Below, in pieces: positions 15,301 through 23,592 of a stretch of 64,000 bases of DNA. The notes below the pieces were generated by a model that searched no databases, was not told the origin of the DNA, and was given only the letters and a program-made list of their open reading frames with translations. The position numbers and the translations under genes were made by a program. Location of the stretch: NCBI GenBank assembly GCA_916610825.1, contig OU744450.1, forward strand, positions 19,522,814 to 19,586,813. Reading direction: 5' to 3'. Origin of the DNA: Haliclystus octoradiatus (lineage: Eukaryota > Cnidaria > Staurozoa > Stauromedusae > Haliclystidae). Each line of letters begins with the position of its first letter. Positions within the stretch are counted from its first letter, which is position 1.

Positions 15301-18300
15301 AGGCTTGGGCAGCCATTAGAGGTCTAAATAAATTCTGGGCGTCCGATGTCAACACTGACGTTAAGTTAAGACTGTTCAGACACACGATAGAACCGGTTCT
15401 ATTATATGCATCTGAAACGTGGGTTCTATCAACCTCACTATTGACCCGACTTGACTCAGCTTATGAATGACCCGACTTGACTCAGCTTGACCATGCTTCG
15501 GCATGCTTTAGGAGTACATTGGCCCAACTTACTGTCTATTGCTAAACTTTCCCCTTCTGCCTCTGCTATTGCTCACCAACGTCAGATGTCGTTTTTAGGT
15601 CACATCGAAAGATCAAAGACGTATGCCCCTCAACCGCTGCATGACATCCTTCATTGGCAACCGAAGGAGATGCTTCGACGGGGCTATGGGAGAGTAGTAT
15701 CTTTTCATAATGTTTTGTATCGTGAATTGTGTTATTTAAAAGTTTCTTTGTCAGCTATGTCTGACCGTGTTTTGTGGCGTTCTTTGTGTAGCAAATATGT
15801 AAGGCGTAAGAGGGACGGCACATTCCTATAATGTGACTGTCTATACTACTACTAGGCTACTACTATAATACATAGATACATAATTTTTAGAAACAAACTA
15901 ATTAACAAATTAATAAACTCTTGAAACTAGATATAAAAAATTAGAATAGATTACTCCACTACAGGACCACGCGATTGCAGTATACGTATATGATCCTTTG
16001 CCTTTTTCACTTTCTTGAACGACGACGGAAGCAGCATACGCAGTACGTCTGCGCATAACCTACTTTCAGGAAATCGCATTTTGACTATATTGTTTATGGA
16101 CCGTTCACTTGAACGGTTCAAGGCCATTCTATCGTCGAGGCAAACGGTGCAAATACAATATACTTTATTTAAATTATTATTGATAGCTTATACTTTGATT
16201 TACAAGATTTTATTATGAATCAACAACAATCAAAGGATAAAAATACAAATGAAACCAAATTTAAATGGAATAAGCAGCATGAGTTGGCTTTCACTAGAGA
16301 GTGTTTAGTTAACTGTTGGACCTTTTTCTCATTGTTATGGCAAGAGTGAGAGGTTTTCAAAATTTAAGCTAATTGTTTCTTCGTTAAATGGCTTGACCAG
16401 TTCATGCTTTTCATATAAAGGTACACTGAACTATCCGTGAAAATTTTTCAAATATATTGGAAAACTTTGAGTTAACTGAGAAAAGAGAATGTTTAGCCAA
16501 TGGCATAGCCGGTTGTGATGACGATGAACATTGGACAACCCTAACTAGCATATCAGAAAAAATGAAAGAATATAAGGAAATATGGGATAAAGAAGATAAC
16601 GACTTGAGCAAGATAGCCAAATATGACGGTGGCACAATGGCATTAGAAATTAGAAAGCAGGCTACGAAGAGGATAGGTAAATTAGAAAATGACAAGATGA
16701 TGAGAATAACACAACGGCAACGTCGTCTCGTAGTCGAAAAAGAAACAAATTGGCTGGTGTGATTTCTTTAATGCAGACGAGTGTGGCCTACAAAAAGAAG
16801 TGTGAAGTGATAACAAGTATAGAACTCAGAAAGAGAGAGAAGAGAGAAGGCAACTAGAAGTTAGCAAAAGAGAGTTATGACATTCAACAAAATCAGTTGG
16901 TACTAATGTTACATGAGCAAAATAAAGAAAGCAACTAGCAAATATGATGATACAGATGCAACAACAACAAAATCAAACAATGTCTATGATGCTTGAAATG
17001 TTGAGACAATTGAAAAATTATTAAATTTGTATAGCCCTGTTATTATTATTTTTATGTATTTATGTATTATATATTATTATATTTAAAGTGTATCCCCTTT
17101 TGATTCAATAGTTAAATTTCATTTTCAATAGAACATGCTACAATTCTTTCTGATACAAATTTTAATAACTTATAATTTTTTTAATATATTTTATATTCAC
17201 ATTTTTTTATGTATATAAGCAAAATAGGCACATTCAGGGGATTTAACAGTCTGTCACGTGACTGCTATCGTCGTCATTTAAGAAATCTGAAACCCTGTAT
17301 CATCTAAAGTGACATTCTGTAATGTATGTGTATAGTGTAACAACATGCGCGTAATTGTAAGTATTAATTGTTTGTGATCTAGATCTAAGAGGCTGATTAT
17401 TTCGAAATTGAAGTTTTAGAAATTAGCAACATCTTATTTTCATCCAAGATTGAAAATGAGACAGCAAAATGCAGGCTTGACAATTTTGGCATAACATATG
17501 ATGTAGGCCTGCTGCTCCTTACAACTCAGCGGAGTCATGACAGAGTCAAATCATTTGAATTTCGCACTGCTCATGTACAGCACAACAGTTGATCTGTGCC
17601 TTAGATAGATTGGTTAAGGCGGCTTGAGCAACCACTGTGAAAACAGCTCATTGTGTTAGATGGTTGAAATTGCCAAATTTCCATAAGCAGTTTGAGAAGA
17701 GTTCATAAAAAAGTTTATGAAAAACAGGCAAATAACATTCATAAACAGGCACCAAATAAAAAAAAAATCAATGTTTTGTTGTCCTGAAAACCTACGTCAT
17801 GTCGTCATACCAAGAATTATGATATAGCGTTACTTCTCTCTAATGTACCTCAAAAGTTCCCAGAATGGAACATGATGCCAGAGCGAGATTGCAGCAAATT
17901 AGCCTACTCTGCATTTCTTGTTGTGTTGTTGTGATACTAGACCTTCTTAAAATTCAAAAAAATAGCATATGTGCATCGGCGTTATGATACAGCCAGGAAT
18001 CAAGTGTTCTACCAGTCCCAGTAGTTGTGCTATGCTTAGGCTACAGAGCTCCAAAGAATGCTTATGTGCAGCACAACATTTCATTTAGGCCTAGAAGTAA
18101 AACAAGTATTTAAGGCAAATATATCCCTTATTCATGCGAAAATAAAAACCTGGTGGCCACATCCAAACGATATGATCCACTTCTTCTTTTAATAGGCAGC
18201 CAGACCAGACAGGCATATCACAATCAGATCTCTATTTTGCTGATAGGATATGTGAGGTCTGTGGACATGACTAAAACATTACCTAGGCCTGTTTGCTTCC

Positions 18301-18685
18301 CATATCTAGTTTTGTGAGTCATGGACTCATGTGATGTGAAATCACAAATTCGGTAAAGTTATCCAGACTCAAGCTTGCTTTCAGCAGCCAGTGAGCTAGA
18401 GCCTAGATACACTACAGTAGGCCTATAATTAAAACTTTCCTTACATAGCCAAAGTTACATGATATTGGTCATACAGTCTAGCCTAATAAATTAGCTTAGG
18501 CTGATAAACCGTTAATAACATAACTGTAGGCCTAGGCTATATAGAGAGAAGAGAGTCATAGATAGTGAAAGAGGAATTTGATAGCCTAGGCCTATCCGTC
18601 ATCTTTAAAGTTTTACCTGAGTACAGAACAGAATTCGTGGTCCGTGATGCTCACAGAAATGACAAAGAGCTATAATGGCATTCAT
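338..18685 (-). CDS. FLCN: Folliculin, N-terminal 255 residues in 10 exons (3' end outside window)
   Basis: Folliculin is a lysosome-associated tumour suppressor that, in known animals, pairs with FNIP and acts as a GTPase activator for RagC/D in mTORC1 signalling. Exons, 5' to 3' on the minus strand: 18685-18617, 13353-13268, 11463-11388, 9554-9525, 7120-6987, 5772-5650, 3031-2966, 2198-2162, 1317-1229, 392-338. All have AG/GT borders, phases agree at every junction, and together they give exactly 255 codons. Diagnostic stretches are [17 protein letters not shown] at the start, the cysteine pair around [26 protein letters not shown], and [13 protein letters not shown]; these follow the family's longin-domain order. 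Exon 4 is only 30 bp and exon 8 only 37 bp. The C-terminal DENN part must lie below position 1. I know no close alternative family; the exact 3' splice site of exon 10 is the least certain border. Confidence 0.93.
611..1163 (+). mobile_element. Truncated LINE 3' end (CR1/L2-like reverse transcriptase tail)
   Basis: Two overlapping reading frames resemble the C-terminal tail of non-LTR retrotransposon ORF2: [20 protein letters not shown], then [21 protein letters not shown] frame change lies between them. The insert ends in a short (ATG)n tail near 1145-1162, as these LINEs commonly do. It sits antisense in the FLCN intron between the exons at 1317-1229 and 392-338. It is 5'-truncated and dead. 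Confidence 0.7.
1866..1925. repeat. TTCATGAA-cluster dispersed repeat
   Basis: Several TTCATGAA-type palindromic words occur within about 60 bp. Similar clusters recur near 7243-7300, 10140-10180, 17695-17750, 42625-42735 and 63625-63740, so this looks like one degraded dispersed family. No terminal repeats or target duplications were found. Confidence 0.4.
3514..4361. mobile_element. TA-target MITE (CAGTCAAACCTG family), split by a hAT MITE
   Basis: The left end CAGTCAAACCTGTTA follows a TA at 3512-3513. The right end TATACAGGTTTCATTG precedes a TA at 4362-4363, as expected for a Tc1/mariner-type nonautonomous element. The same family recurs at 5947-6124, 48515-50174 and about 61807-61975. 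Repeated internal phrases such as ATAGTGGTCA and TTTCTATTGAATCAA link the copies. This copy is interrupted by the element at 3682-4334. It lies in the FLCN intron between the exons ending 5650 and starting 3031. Confidence 0.7.
3682..4334. mobile_element. hAT-type MITE with 8-bp target duplication
   Basis: Terminal inverted repeats read CAGTGGAGGCTCGT on the left and, reverse-complemented, CAGTGGCGGCTCGT on the right. The flanks are GGAGAGTG (3674-3681) and AGAGAGTG (4335-4342), an 8-bp duplication with one mismatch. Both features fit the hAT superfamily. There is no coding capacity in its 653 bp. Confidence 0.78.
4758..5585. repeat. Long near-perfect inverted repeat (hairpin)
   Basis: Arms of about 367 bp (4758-5124 and 5219-5585) are nearly identical when one is reverse-complemented, with a loop of about 94 bp. 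The same 77-codon open frame can be read from each arm in opposite directions, but I see no family resemblance and treat it as a by-product. It lies in the FLCN intron between exons at 5772-5650 and 3031-2966. It ends beside an ATT-rich tail. A fold-back transposon or recent inverted duplication are both possible. Confidence 0.8.
5947..6124. mobile_element. TA-target MITE, CAGTCAAACCTG family, full-length 178 bp
   Basis: This is the best-preserved copy of the family. It starts CAGTCAAACCTGTTATAA after a TA and ends with ACAGGTTTTACTA before a TA. It lies in the FLCN intron between the exons at 7120-6987 and 5772-5650. Confidence 0.72.
8275..8400. mobile_element. Degenerate reverse-oriented copy of the CAGTCAAACCTG MITE
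   Basis: The stretch from AATCCTGTATATAACA through GACCACTATAG to GAGTGGCCAC resembles the reverse complement of the 5947-6124 element. Its ends are eroded and no target duplication is visible. Confidence 0.45.
8585..9476. mobile_element. MITE with GGGGAGAC termini, probable TA target
   Basis: The left end GGGGAGACTGGGGAGACTTGG and the right end, reverse-complemented GGGGAGACCGGGGAAACTTGG, form a TIR of about 24 bp. Each end is bordered by TA (8583-8584 and 9477-9478). The inner 890 bp hold no convincing protein. It ends about 50 bp from the 30-bp FLCN exon at 9525-9554. Confidence 0.7.
9749..10113. mobile_element. Hairpin MITE, about 365 bp
   Basis: Left arm AGTATAGTCCGGTAGAAAA and right arm, reverse-complemented AGTATAGTCCCGCAGAAAA, continue as imperfect pairing through most of the element. 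The outer GCAAATCT/AGATTTGC words also pair. No clear target duplication was found. It is in the FLCN intron between exons 3 and 4. Confidence 0.65.
10538..11186. mobile_element. MITE with CAAAAATGGTGTGCC termini
   Basis: The left end (10538 onward) and the reverse complement of the right end (to 11186) share CAAAAAT(AT)GGTGTGCC, then AATCACAGC and ACCTTGGTATCATGTGA, about 45 bp in all. No target duplication is apparent, so its superfamily is unknown. It lies about 200 bp from FLCN exon 3. Confidence 0.65.
11488..12705. mobile_element. TA-target MITE, CAGTCAAACTCGTCATA termini
   Basis: TIRs CAGTCAAACTCGTCATA and TATGACGAGTTTGACTG are bordered by TA at 11486-11487 and 12706-12707. The subterminal AGCGACCACT words are shared in inverted orientation. 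It begins 25 bp upstream of the FLCN exon 3 start at 11463, so it forms part of that exon's 3' splice-site environment. A second element is nested at 11621-11792. Confidence 0.72.
11621..11792. mobile_element. 172-bp hAT-type MITE, CAGGGTCCGACAAAAG family
   Basis: It starts CAGGGTCCGACAAAAG and ends CTTTTGTCGGACACTG. The flanks ATCAGCAA (11613-11620) and ACCAGCAA (11793-11800) are an 8-bp duplication with one mismatch. It is inserted inside the 11488-12705 element, so it is younger. Related copies are at 30922-31087 and about 50483-50550. Confidence 0.75.
13700..15831 (+). mobile_element. Broken non-LTR retrotransposon with reverse transcriptase core deleted
   Basis: Reading along the plus strand, an APE-type endonuclease is visible: [36 protein letters not shown], then [11 protein letters not shown]. 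It is broken by an in-frame TAA at 14141 and a frame change near 14450. Linker-like sequence follows ([22 protein letters not shown]). The reverse transcriptase palm is absent. At 15105 the frame resumes with the post-RT region, [21 protein letters not shown] and [10 protein letters not shown], ending at 15831. It lies antisense in FLCN intron 1. The overall plan resembles RTE/CR1-type LINEs; the exact clade is not resolved. Confidence 0.8.
16215..17024 (+). pseudogene. Decayed SANT/MADF-like transposon-associated gene
   Basis: A possible start at 16215 ([10 protein letters not shown]) leads into [18 protein letters not shown], which resembles Myb/SANT- or MADF-type DNA-binding proteins found with DNA transposons. 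After frameshifts, 16457-16762 reads [16 protein letters not shown] and [13 protein letters not shown], and the end (16942-17024) reads [16 protein letters not shown] and stops. The order is N-terminal DNA-binding motif, acidic helical middle and glutamine-rich tail. Stops and frame changes mean it cannot encode one protein. It is in FLCN intron 1, antisense to FLCN. Family assignment is by general resemblance. Confidence 0.5.
17025..18616. other. FLCN intron 1, gene-free stretch
   Basis: No open frame or exon with matching splice sites was recognised. The stretch is AT-rich with recurrent TAGGCCTA words and one TTCATGAA cluster near 17695-17750. Confidence 0.4.
18617..18685 (-). CDS. FLCN: FLCN exon 1 with start codon
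   Basis: This 23-codon first coding exon starts at ATG 18685 and ends in a CAG before a GTAAAA donor. It encodes the conserved folliculin amino terminus, including the ALCHFCE and HGPR motifs. About 920 bp separate it from the NUP153 stop codon on the same strand, so the FLCN promoter should lie in that gap. Confidence 0.92.
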
Positions 18686-19608
18686 TGTAGAACATCTTTT
18701 AAATCAAAGCTAAACGCCATGTCGTCGATTGTTAAGCTTAAATAGCATTCTAAGTTCGTGGTATGAGTTAAATTTTGGCACACTGTCAGCAAAACATCAC
18801 AAGACCGCCATTATGTGTCACGTGAGCGATCATTCTAGAGGTTTTAACGCCGTCACGCGAGAGATTTACGTCCGCAAGCTAGCTGACTAGAGATGACTAT
18901 GTATATTTCATGTCTTGTAGCCTATAAAATTATATGCCCTTAAATTCTTACCATTACTATGAAGGATAGTAAATACAATGATGATATTGCTATGAAGCAT
19001 GGTCATCAATAACGTGGTAGCAGGCCAATGCCCCCGTGACTTGTCAGTTTATAAGGCCTGCAAGGATTTCCTACTACGCTTGCTTGTGAATTTGAAGTTA
19101 GTGGCAGATAAATTTAAGAAAAAAATGTTAAAGACGAAAATCACTAGGCCTGGAATTCCTTTTGTCGACCTTGGTATAAAGCAAATTGAAATCTTATCAG
19201 GTACAATCTCCATAGTATTCAAAAAAGACGCAAAGTAATTCTTATGATGTATTATATCACATCATAAGGTAAAGATGTAATTGCATTGTTCCGTACAAAT
19301 ATTTTAATGATTGAAAAGACATTGAACTATATAATTGTTTTTTATATCAGTTATAGTCATAATATAAATCTTATTACCCTAGCTGGAATTATTTGCATGA
19401 TTTGCAACCATTTGCAAATGTACAGATTAATATCTGAATATACAGATTAAATGGAAAGACCGAATTTAATGTTTCGATATTGACCATGATTTGACTTTAT
19501 ACATGATGACAACAAGTTATAGCATGGATATAATATTAAGTACATAAAATCAATTATCTATCCTACAAAATATATTCAAATATCTATTAGATTTATCTCA
19601 TAATTATG
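18686..19608. promoter_or_regulatory. Intergenic gap: NUP153 3' region and putative FLCN promoter
   Basis: This 920-bp gap separates the NUP153 stop codon from the FLCN start on the same strand. Nearest to FLCN, 18800-18880 contains CACGTGA, GTCACGCGAG and other CpG-bearing words unlike the AT-rich surroundings. Known FLCN biology involves TFE/MiT factors that bind CACGTG-type sites, so this could be regulatory; that is inference. A short plus-strand frame at 18999-19238 has no recognisable family. Confidence 0.4.
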
Positions 19609-22600
19609 CTACCTTTGTGTCCGTCTAATAGCTCGTTTAAATTTCCGTCGCGGTAATGAAGATGATGCTTGTTCAGGCGTAGAGTTAAAAGTTGGTAATG
19701 CAGATGTACCAGGGATTGATTGAGGATTAGCATTAGCAGTAAAATTAAAACTTGGTGCATTACTGCTACCAAAATTAAATCCTTGATTGGGGGTTGGTTG
19801 GGCAGGGGGGAAGGGGCTTGCATTTAATGCAGGTGGTTTGAACATATTGTCCGTCTGAGGTGCGGTGCTTCCAAAAGCAAAGCTTGGTTGTTGACTACCC
19901 ATTAATGTGGATCCAGGTGCATTCCCTAAGGAAGAATTAAATAAATTGTTGCTCGAAGTTGTAGGTAAACTATTAGATGATGGAAACGTTGTATTTGTTG
20001 GAGCACCAAATGTAAATGGCTTTGTGGATGGTGCTGGTGTTGGATTACTTCCAAACGTAAATGGCGATAAATTTGCAGCAGCTGGTGCTGCTACAGTAGC
20101 ACTAGCATTAAACAAATTTGTACCAAAAGATGCTGTTGCAGGTGTTGGTGCCCCAAAATTAAAACCTTGTGTACTAGATAAAGCGGTTGCAGGAGCTGCA
20201 GGTATTGATGATTTGAATGCAAAGTCACCTGTTCCACTACCAAATGACACTTTGGGTTCGGCTGAGAATCCAGTAAATGCTGGTGCAGTAACATCGGACT
20301 TAGGCTGGCCGCAAGATAAGCAACTAGCTACATTTTTGCCATTTTTCTTAGAGCATTTTTTACAAGTCCAGTCATCAGTTGTAGTCCCAAAAGTAAATGT
20401 ACTTGGCACAGCAGCAGAGAAATTAAAACCAGCATTAGACGGTACTGAAGTAGCAGCAGTTGGTTTGACATTGGCACTTCCAAATGTAAATCCTGGTAAA
20501 GGTGCTGATGTGGCTTCTGGTAGAGACGTCTTATTAGAACTCTCAAATGTAAATCCACTTGACGTGCCAAATGAAGTTGCAGATGATGTAGCTGGCTCTG
20601 AAGTTGCAATATTTGCTACTGGTGCTTCAGGTTTAGCAATACCAAATGAAAATCCACCGGTAGCACTTGTACCAAAGTTGAGTCCTGATGACATAGCTGG
20701 TGCAGTACAACCAGGTTTGATAGTTCCACATGCAACACATTTTTCAATTTTCTCATCGTTTCTAATCATACATGTGCCACAATCCCAACCAGGTTTTGGT
20801 ACTCCAAAAGGGGAAAAACCAACAGTTCCAAATGAGATCTTCTCGGTTGTAGGAGCTGCAGTGGTAGCTATAGTTGATGGCAAAGGTTCTGATGCTCCGA
20901 ATGATAAATCTGACGCAGGCTTTGTACCAAATGAAAATCCAGATGATCCCAATGAAGATGGATTATCAATTGTCTTGTTAACGTCTTTAGTAACACCAAA
21001 TGAAAATCCAACATTGGTATTAGATAATCCACTACTAACTGATGACGAAGCAGACTTTGATGATGTGACACTGTTACCAAATGAGAATCCTGTGCTTGGT
21101 TTAGTCAATGCTTCATTTGTCGATGTTTCATTATCTTTCGATGTACTGCCAAAGTTGAATGTTGGTGCCGAAGTATTTGTACTACCAAAAGATAATGTTG
21201 GCTCATTAACAGTAGAACCAGGTTTGACTGTGTCACAAGCTACACATTTTGCAGTATTGTTATCATTTCTGATAAGACATGTCGAGCAGTCCCATCCAGG
21301 TTTAGGTGTTCCAAATGGATTAATAGTAGGTGTACTTGTAGATGATGCTGATATAGCTGGTAGTGATTCAGTAGGATTGACAGTTGCCTTAGATAAACCA
21401 CATGCTGAGCATTTGTCAGTGCCATCATTGTTCTTAGCAAGGCAGCTTTTACATTCCCATTCTTTCTTTGGTAAACCAAACGAAAAACCTGGAGCAGATA
21501 CTGCAGTACTGACTGCAGTTAGGTCAGCGCCTGGCTTATTTGTACCACAAGCTGCGCAAGTAGTGAGTTTCTCATCATTCTTAATCATGCATGTATCACA
21601 ATCCCAACCAGGTTTCGCTGCAGCTAATGCAAAACCAGCAGGTAGCGGCAAAGCTGTTCCAGATGAACTTGAAGAGGATAGTTGACCAAACAAAGAATTT
21701 TCTTTATCAGAATCATTCACTTTGATACCAAATACTTGTTTTTCTTTTACATCTTTTGCTTGTGCAGGAGATGGTAAAGTTGGAATAATTTTGTTTTTGT
21801 CAGTTCCACATGCAACACATTTTTCCTTTGATCCATCATTTTTGACATGACATGACTTACATTCCCATGATGGTTTAGATGATGCAAATGAAAACAACTG
21901 AGACTTTGACGATTCTGTTGCAAATGGTTTTGAATCAGAAGTAGCAGAAAATGAGAATTCAGCTGAAGATGTGGGACAAGCTTTTCTTGAAACTTTAACT
22001 GTTTCACAAATAGTATCATCTTTTGAAGCAGTCATTTCTGATGCAGCCATCTTGAATTTGTTCAAACCAATCGCAGGGAACATAATGGTATCTGACTCTG
22101 TTGATGTGATTTCAGATTCTGAGTTCTGATTGTGAGTAAATGGCTTGCTTGGTTTGCTAGTAATAGTATCACTTGACTCAGGATTAACATCTAGCTTTGA
22201 TTTGTTGCCAGAATGTGTATTTTTGTTGCTTAATGTGAAAGGCTTCGGTGTACTGAAGCAAAATGTTGACGATGGTTTGCTTTTAGCTGTATTGGAGGTA
22301 AGTGTCTGTTGCATAACTGTTGGTGTCGAGAATGTGAAACAGTTTGAGGCCAAAGTGGATGATGATTCAGTCTTCTTTTGGTGATTGTCAGGTATCTTGA
22401 ATGCACCAAATTTTGGCAATGATGACATTACTAATGGCGTCGCAGTTGCCATCATATTTACAGATTCATCTTCTTCGTCATCATCAATAACCTCAACCTC
22501 CTGAATTGGTTTACGAGAGATGTGTGTCTTTGAGCGTTCTCTTTTCATTTTTCTACTCGATTTCTCTCCCATGCTTTCTTTCCCTGATACAGAGAGCAAC

Positions 22601-23592
22601 GCAGGTAGTGGCATTGGAGTGAATGAGGAGATGACAGTTGAGTCTTTATTACTTAGAAATGACACATCTCTTTTGGAACTCATTGAATTCTTTTGTAGAA
22701 GGGATAGACCTTTGTTTGGTGGAACAGCCACCTTTGTTCTTCTGGGGTATGGGCTGTTTGATAGTCCCAGTCCTGTTCTGCCAGAAATTGCATTTCTGTT
22801 GGTATCATTACTAAACACGGGGAGCTTTTTAGCATCCTTTAATGGCGAAGGAAATTGCTCCAATGACGACAAGATTCGCTTTGCAGTGGCACTTGTGACT
22901 ACCCCTCGTTGACTTCTTTGCAAGGCTTTTGGTTCAACCTGGAGACGTACAGGTTGAACAGGAGATAGCTTCTGTCGCTTTAATGGCTGAGCCCTTGAAG
23001 AAGAAGCGCCACCAAACGATGTCCGGCCTTTGTAGAATGGTGAAGCAGCCGAAGATGTTGTATCATTCATCATAGAAACATTTGGTGAAATAAATGATGA
23101 AATCTTGAATGATGGTCTATCAATGCCAGCTGAAAATGACTGTGGTATATTGAAACTATCTTCTTTGACCATACCTTCAACAAATAATTTCTGTTGATAT
23201 GTACTATCGCTTGCAATAGATGGACAGAAATATGATCGATTTTCCATTAAACTTTGAGTTGACACACTTTGAGAACTTGAAGTTCCTGCAGATGAATTTT
23301 CAGTACTATATGAGCTTGATACAGTTGATGATAATCCACCAAACTTTGGTAACCTCAATTGTCGAGGTGGAGGTTTATCAAATATAGATAAAGCTTCGTT
23401 GGAAATACTAGGAAATGTTCTTCTCACTGGACTGATTTTATCAGCAATCAGCACTAAATCCTGGGCAACAATCTTGCTTTCAATCTGACTGCCACCTGCA
23501 GTAGGATGGAACTCATTGGCCAATTCAGGTAAACTATTAAATTCAGTTTCTACACTTGCATCATTTGAATTTTCATCGAGAACATCATCGTC
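19609..23592 (-). CDS. NUP153: NUP153 terminal exon: zinc fingers and FG repeats
   Basis: This 3984-bp exon runs from the acceptor at 23593-23594 to the stop at 19609. Zinc fingers read from the minus strand lie near 21865, 21612, 21467, 21302, 20795 and 20380. Each shows the paired cysteines and an N-D or N-N/N-G centre. FG dipeptides dominate the rest, mostly as FGS, FGT and FSFG. All frames opposite it are shadows, including a 592-codon one. Confidence 0.95.
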   Translation of the reverse strand, partial: DDDVLDENSNDASVETEFNSLPELANEFHPTAGGSQIESKIVAQDLVLIADKISPVRRTFPSISNEALSIFDKPPPRQLRLPKFGGLSSTVSSSYSTENSSAGTSSSQSVSTQSLMENRSYFCPSIASDSTYQQKLFVEGMVKEDSFNIPQSFSAGIDRPSFKISSFISPNVSMMNDTTSSAASPFYKGRTSFGGASSSRAQPLKRQKLSPVQPVRLQVEPKALQRSQRGVVTSATAKRILSSLEQFPSPLKDAKKLPVFSNDTNRNAISGRTGLGLSNSPYPRRTKVAVPPNKGLSLLQKNSMSSKRDVSFLSNKDSTVISSFTPMPLPALLSVSGKESMGEKSSRKMKRERSKTHISRKPIQEVEVIDDDEEDESVNMMATATPLVMSSLPKFGAFKIPDNHQKKTESSSTLASNCFTFSTPTVMQQTLTSNTAKSKPSSTFCFSTPKPFTLSNKNTHSGNKSKLDVNPESSDTITSKPSKPFTHNQNSESEITSTESDTIMFPAIGLNKFKMAASEMTASKDDTICETVKVSRKACPTSSAEFSFSATSDSKPFATESSKSQLFSFASSKPSWECKSCHVKNDGSKEKCVACGTDKNKIIPTLPSPAQAKDVKEKQVFGIKVNDSDKENSLFGQLSSSSSSGTALPLPAGFALAAAKPGWDCDTCMIKNDEKLTTCAACGTNKPGADLTAVSTAVSAPGFSFGLPKKEWECKSCLAKNNDGTDKCSACGLSKATVNPTESLPAISASSTSTPTINPFGTPKPGWDCSTCLIRNDNNTAKCVACDTVKPGSTVNEPTLSFGSTNTSAPTFNFGSTSKDNETSTNEALTKPSTGFSFGNSVTSSKSASSSVSSGLSNTNVGFSFGVTKDVNKTIDNPSSLGSSGFSFGTKPASDLSFGASEPLPSTIATTAAPTTEKISFGTVGFSPFGVPKPGWDCGTCMIRNDEKIEKCVACGTIKPGCTAPAMSSGLNFGTSATGGFSFGIAKPEAPVANIATSEPATSSATSFGTSSGFTFESSNKTSLPEATSAPLPGFTFGSANVKPTAATSVPSNAGFNFSAAVPSTFTFGTTTDDWTCKKCSKKNGKNVASCLSCGQPKSDVTAPAFTGFSAEPKVSFGSGTGDFAFKSSIPAAPATALSSTQGFNFGAPTPATASFGTNLFNASATVAAPAAANLSPFTFGSNPTPAPSTKPFTFGAPTNTTFPSSNSLPTTSSNNLFNSSLGNAPGSTLMGSQQPSFAFGSTAPQTDNMFKPPALNASPFPPAQPTPNQGFNFGSSNAPSFNFTANANPQSIPGTSALPTFNSTPEQASSSLPRRKFKRAIRRTQR

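Noticed and set aside
19907-21685. 592-codon open frame on the plus strand
   Set aside because: It is the exact antisense of the NUP153 zinc-finger and FG-repeat exon. Low complexity and biased codon use keep the opposite strand open; it has no family resemblance.
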